The translations under genes and the position numbers were made by a program. This document shows, piece by piece, positions 62,118-64,000 of a DNA stretch of 64,000 nt (position 1 is the first letter of the stretch; every line of letters starts with the position of its first letter). The stretch is from the NCBI GenBank assembly GCA_003480165.1, contig QUIQ01000005.1:1-64000 (forward strand), in the 5' to 3' direction. The notes beneath the pieces were generated by a model. The model did no database searches, was not told the origin of the DNA, and was given only the letters and a program-made list of their open reading frames with translations. Source of the DNA: Firmicutes bacterium AM41-11 (GTDB lineage Bacteria; Bacillota_I; Bacilli_A; Erysipelotrichales; Erysipelotrichaceae).

Positions 62118-63380
62118 ATGATATTAGAAAAAATTGATTCAAAGCTTATTGAATTGGCGAAACAATCCGATATCGATTGTCAAGCCTTGTATAACGAAAT
62201 CGATGAAATCTGTTTGTATAACTCCAATCGGATTTTATCCGCATTTATTGAAAACCAAGTTTCTTATTCTGATTTTAGCGATATTAATGGATACGGAAAC
62301 TACGATGCCGGAAGAGATAAATTAGAAAAGATCTTTGCGGATGTATTAGGTTGTGAAGATGCTTTGGTTCGTCCCCAAATCATGAGCGGAACCAACGCCT
62401 TATACTTAACCCTTTCCGCCCTTTTAAAACATGGCGATACCATGATTTCTCTATCTGGTGCACCTTATGATTCTTTGCAGGAAATGATTGGAATCAGTGG
62501 TAACTCTTCCCAGTCTCTAAAAGCACATGGCGTAAAGTACGAACAAATCGAATTAATAAACGATGACTTTGATGATCAAACCATCATCGAACGTTTAAAA
62601 CGAAACGACGTAAAACTCGTTGAAATCCAACGATCTCGAGGCTATTCTCATCGTCTTTCTTTATCTATTAAAAAGATTGAAAGAATCATCAAGGAAATTC
62701 GTAAAGTCAACCAAAATGTCATCATTATGGTTGATAACTGTTATGGTGAATTAGTTGAGAAAAAAGAACCCGGACACATCGGAGCGGATGTTGTCGTAGG
62801 TTCTCTAATGAAAAACCTTGGCGGTGGCATTGCACCTACTGGTGGATATGTAGCCGGAAGAAAAGATTTGATTCAAGATGTAGCCGAACGCTTAACCGCT
62901 CCTGGCATCGGAAAAGATTTAGGTGCAAACTTCAACTTGAACAATTCATTCTTCAAAGGAATCTTCATGGCGCCAAATGCTGTAAAAGGTGCTTTAAAAA
63001 CCGCAATCTTCTCTGCTTATATGTTAGAAAAACTCGGTTATGCGAATATCTCGCCAAGATATAACGAACCAAGAACGGATATTATCCAAACCCTTGAATT
63101 AAAGACAGTAGATAACTTAGTTCGTTTTACACAGGGAATTCAAGATTGTTCACCAATCGACTCTTTTGTACGTGTCTTACCAGCTCCAATGCCTGGTTAT
63201 CCATACGATGAAGTCATGGCAGCCGGAAGCTTTACACAAGGTTCCACAATTGAGTTAAGTGCAGATGCTCCAGTTATTGAACCTTATACTTTATACATGC
63301 AAGGTGGATTAACTTTCGAATACGGAAAATTATCCATCCTACTAGCTTTATCAAGCATGCAAGAAAACAACGAGCGATAG
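62118..63380 (+). CDS. methionine gamma-lyase family protein (YnbB-like, PLP enzyme)
   Basis: 420 residues, fold-type I PLP enzyme of the family once called aluminium resistance protein. RPQIMSGTNALYLTLSALLKHGDTM, VEIQRSRGYSHRLSLSI, MVDNCYGELVE (cofactor Asp) and VVVGSLMKNLGGGIAPTGGYVAG, where Lys in SLMKN is the Schiff-base residue. It probably cleaves a C-S bond of a sulfur amino acid; substrate not proven. GGAGG precedes the ATG at 62118. Confidence 0.92.
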   Translation: MILEKIDSKLIELAKQSDIDCQALYNEIDEICLYNSNRILSAFIENQVSYSDFSDINGYGNYDAGRDKLEKIFADVLGCEDALVRPQIMSGTNALYLTLSALLKHGDTMISLSGAPYDSLQEMIGISGNSSQSLKAHGVKYEQIELINDDFDDQTIIERLKRNDVKLVEIQRSRGYSHRLSLSIKKIERIIKEIRKVNQNVIIMVDNCYGELVEKKEPGHIGADVVVGSLMKNLGGGIAPTGGYVAGRKDLIQDVAERLTAPGIGKDLGANFNLNNSFFKGIFMAPNAVKGALKTAIFSAYMLEKLGYANISPRYNEPRTDIIQTLELKTVDNLVRFTQGIQDCSPIDSFVRVLPAPMPGYPYDEVMAAGSFTQGSTIELSADAPVIEPYTLYMQGGLTFEYGKLSILLALSSMQENNER

Positions 63381-63402
63381 AATCAACTTCTATCACTTTT
63401 TA
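63376..63402 (+). terminator. terminator of the Met-gamma-lyase-family gene
   Basis: GATAGAA / TTCTATC with a five-base loop, then ACTTTTT, overlapping the stop codon. Confidence 0.7.
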
Positions 63403-63460
63403 CATTCTAATCAACATCCCACTGAGAGTTCTTCTCATTTGTAGACATGTTTTTAGCAAA

Positions 63461-63493
63461 AAAAGAACTGTACACATCTGTTACAGTTCTTTT
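63461..63493 (-). terminator. terminator of the patatin gene
   Basis: AAAAGAACTGTA (63461-63472) / TACAGTTCTTTT (63482-63493), followed on the minus strand by more T; it includes the stop codon. Confidence 0.85.
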
Positions 63494-64000
63494 TGCATAA
63501 ATTCTTTTAAGGCTTTTAATTGTTTTACTGCTTCAAAACGCCCCATATAATAAACTCGTTTTAACTCTTCTGGATCATGACAAACAGAGCCAATATTCAA
63601 AGGCTTTGGAGGTCGAATCACAAAGATGTTTCCTGCTTGTTCTTCTTTTTGAATTGCATCCAACGTTTGATTATAAGCCTGATAACGATTTTCCATCCGC
63701 TGTAGTAAAGCTGGATATTTATATAAGAGTCTTTTTAAAACATTCATATATTTTTGTGGTTTCTTGCGATACTCTTTGGGTTGTGTTAAAACCAACACTT
63801 CTTTTTTATAACCTAACTCCCGCATTTTTGCGTAAGGAATAGGATCTGCGATACCGCCATCATACATCGTATAACCATCTACTAAAACAGCTTTCGCAAA
63901 TACCGGTATGGCCGAAGAAGCTTGAATCCATCCTAAGTCATTTTCTTTTCCATCTACACAACGATGATATAAAGGTTGCCCTGTATTTGCATCCGTCGCA
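63481..64000 (-). CDS. patatin-like phospholipase, 5' end outside the window
   Basis: The visible 173 codons are open to the window edge. They read ATDANTGQPLYHRCVDGKEN, then WIQASSAIPVFAKAVLVDGYTMYDGGIADPIPYAKMRELGYKKEVLVLTQP: the DGG motif carries the catalytic Asp of the Ser-Asp dyad and the preceding ASSAIP block is typical of YjjU-type patatins. The nucleophile GXSXG and oxyanion loop would be upstream of the window. It hydrolyses acyl esters of lipids. The C-terminus is a helical basic tail. Confidence 0.88.
   Translation of the reverse strand, partial: ATDANTGQPLYHRCVDGKENDLGWIQASSAIPVFAKAVLVDGYTMYDGGIADPIPYAKMRELGYKKEVLVLTQPKEYRKKPQKYMNVLKRLLYKYPALLQRMENRYQAYNQTLDAIQKEEQAGNIFVIRPPKPLNIGSVCHDPEELKRVYYMGRFEAVKQLKALKEFMQKEL

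Overview
The window comes from a low-G+C Gram-positive bacterium. The gene repertoire (mannose-family PTS, RpiR regulators, YhaM, DegV, FeoAB, a sortase substrate, CcpA-type cre site, tRNAs with encoded CCA) points to Bacillota. An Erysipelotrichia-like lineage is my best guess, but only from general style. Most genes lie on the minus strand in tight operons with strong AGGAGG-type ribosome binding sites. No phage, CRISPR array or rRNA is visible; one decayed IS3-family element is present.

Layout. 0-2.6 kb: hybrid sensor kinase. 2.7-7.1 kb: DegV, a TPP-riboswitch-controlled thiC, a MATE pump and an acetyltransferase. 7.2-12.9 kb: PAP2 phosphatase, DUF2207/LemA pair, YihY/BrkB, DUF445, Cof-type HAD. 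12.9-13.6 kb: seven-gene tRNA operon. 13.7-22.1 kb: VanX-like dipeptidase, then a long minus-strand operon (glycosyltransferase, flippase-like protein, a glycosyltransferase-RecX fusion, YhaM, RimO, base-excision glycosylase, dUTPase, acetyltransferase). 22.1-29.6 kb: a mannose-family PTS behind a cre-overlapped promoter, preceded by a two-component system flanked by two membrane-anchored sugar-binding proteins and no ABC permease. 29.7-35 kb: small membrane proteins, thioesterase, ECF S component, FeoA-FeoB fusion. 35-41 kb: TPP-riboswitch operon thiM-thiE-HAD-thiD-cytX-pepD. 41-46 kb: large sortase-type surface protein, ferritin, IS3 remnant. 46.1-57.9 kb: two adjacent paralogous loci, each with a divergent RpiR regulator and a 6-phosphogluconate dehydrogenase, PTS IIA-IIB-IIC-IID, M20 amidohydrolase operon. 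57.9-64 kb: YitT protein, small membrane protein, REC/HD-GYP regulator with a nonsense codon, Hpt protein, methionine-gamma-lyase-family enzyme, and the 3' part of a patatin gene.

How it fits together. Thiamine metabolism is split in two TPP-regulated units (de novo HMP-P by ThiC; salvage by ThiM, ThiD and CytX, coupling by ThiE); no thiazole synthesis genes are seen here. Sugar import is dominated by three mannose-family PTS systems under three kinds of control: a two-component/binding-protein sensor, CcpA, and RpiR repressors. Identical A/T palindromes near both rpiR genes and yitT suggest one regulon. The second RpiR-PTS locus is decaying (in-frame stop in IIC, 11-bp duplication frameshift and chimeric 3' end in the M20 gene), while the first looks intact. 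The hybrid kinase, Hpt protein and REC-HD-GYP protein may form a phosphorelay, though the output gene is interrupted.

All assignments are from reading the sequence and motif knowledge; no database search was run.
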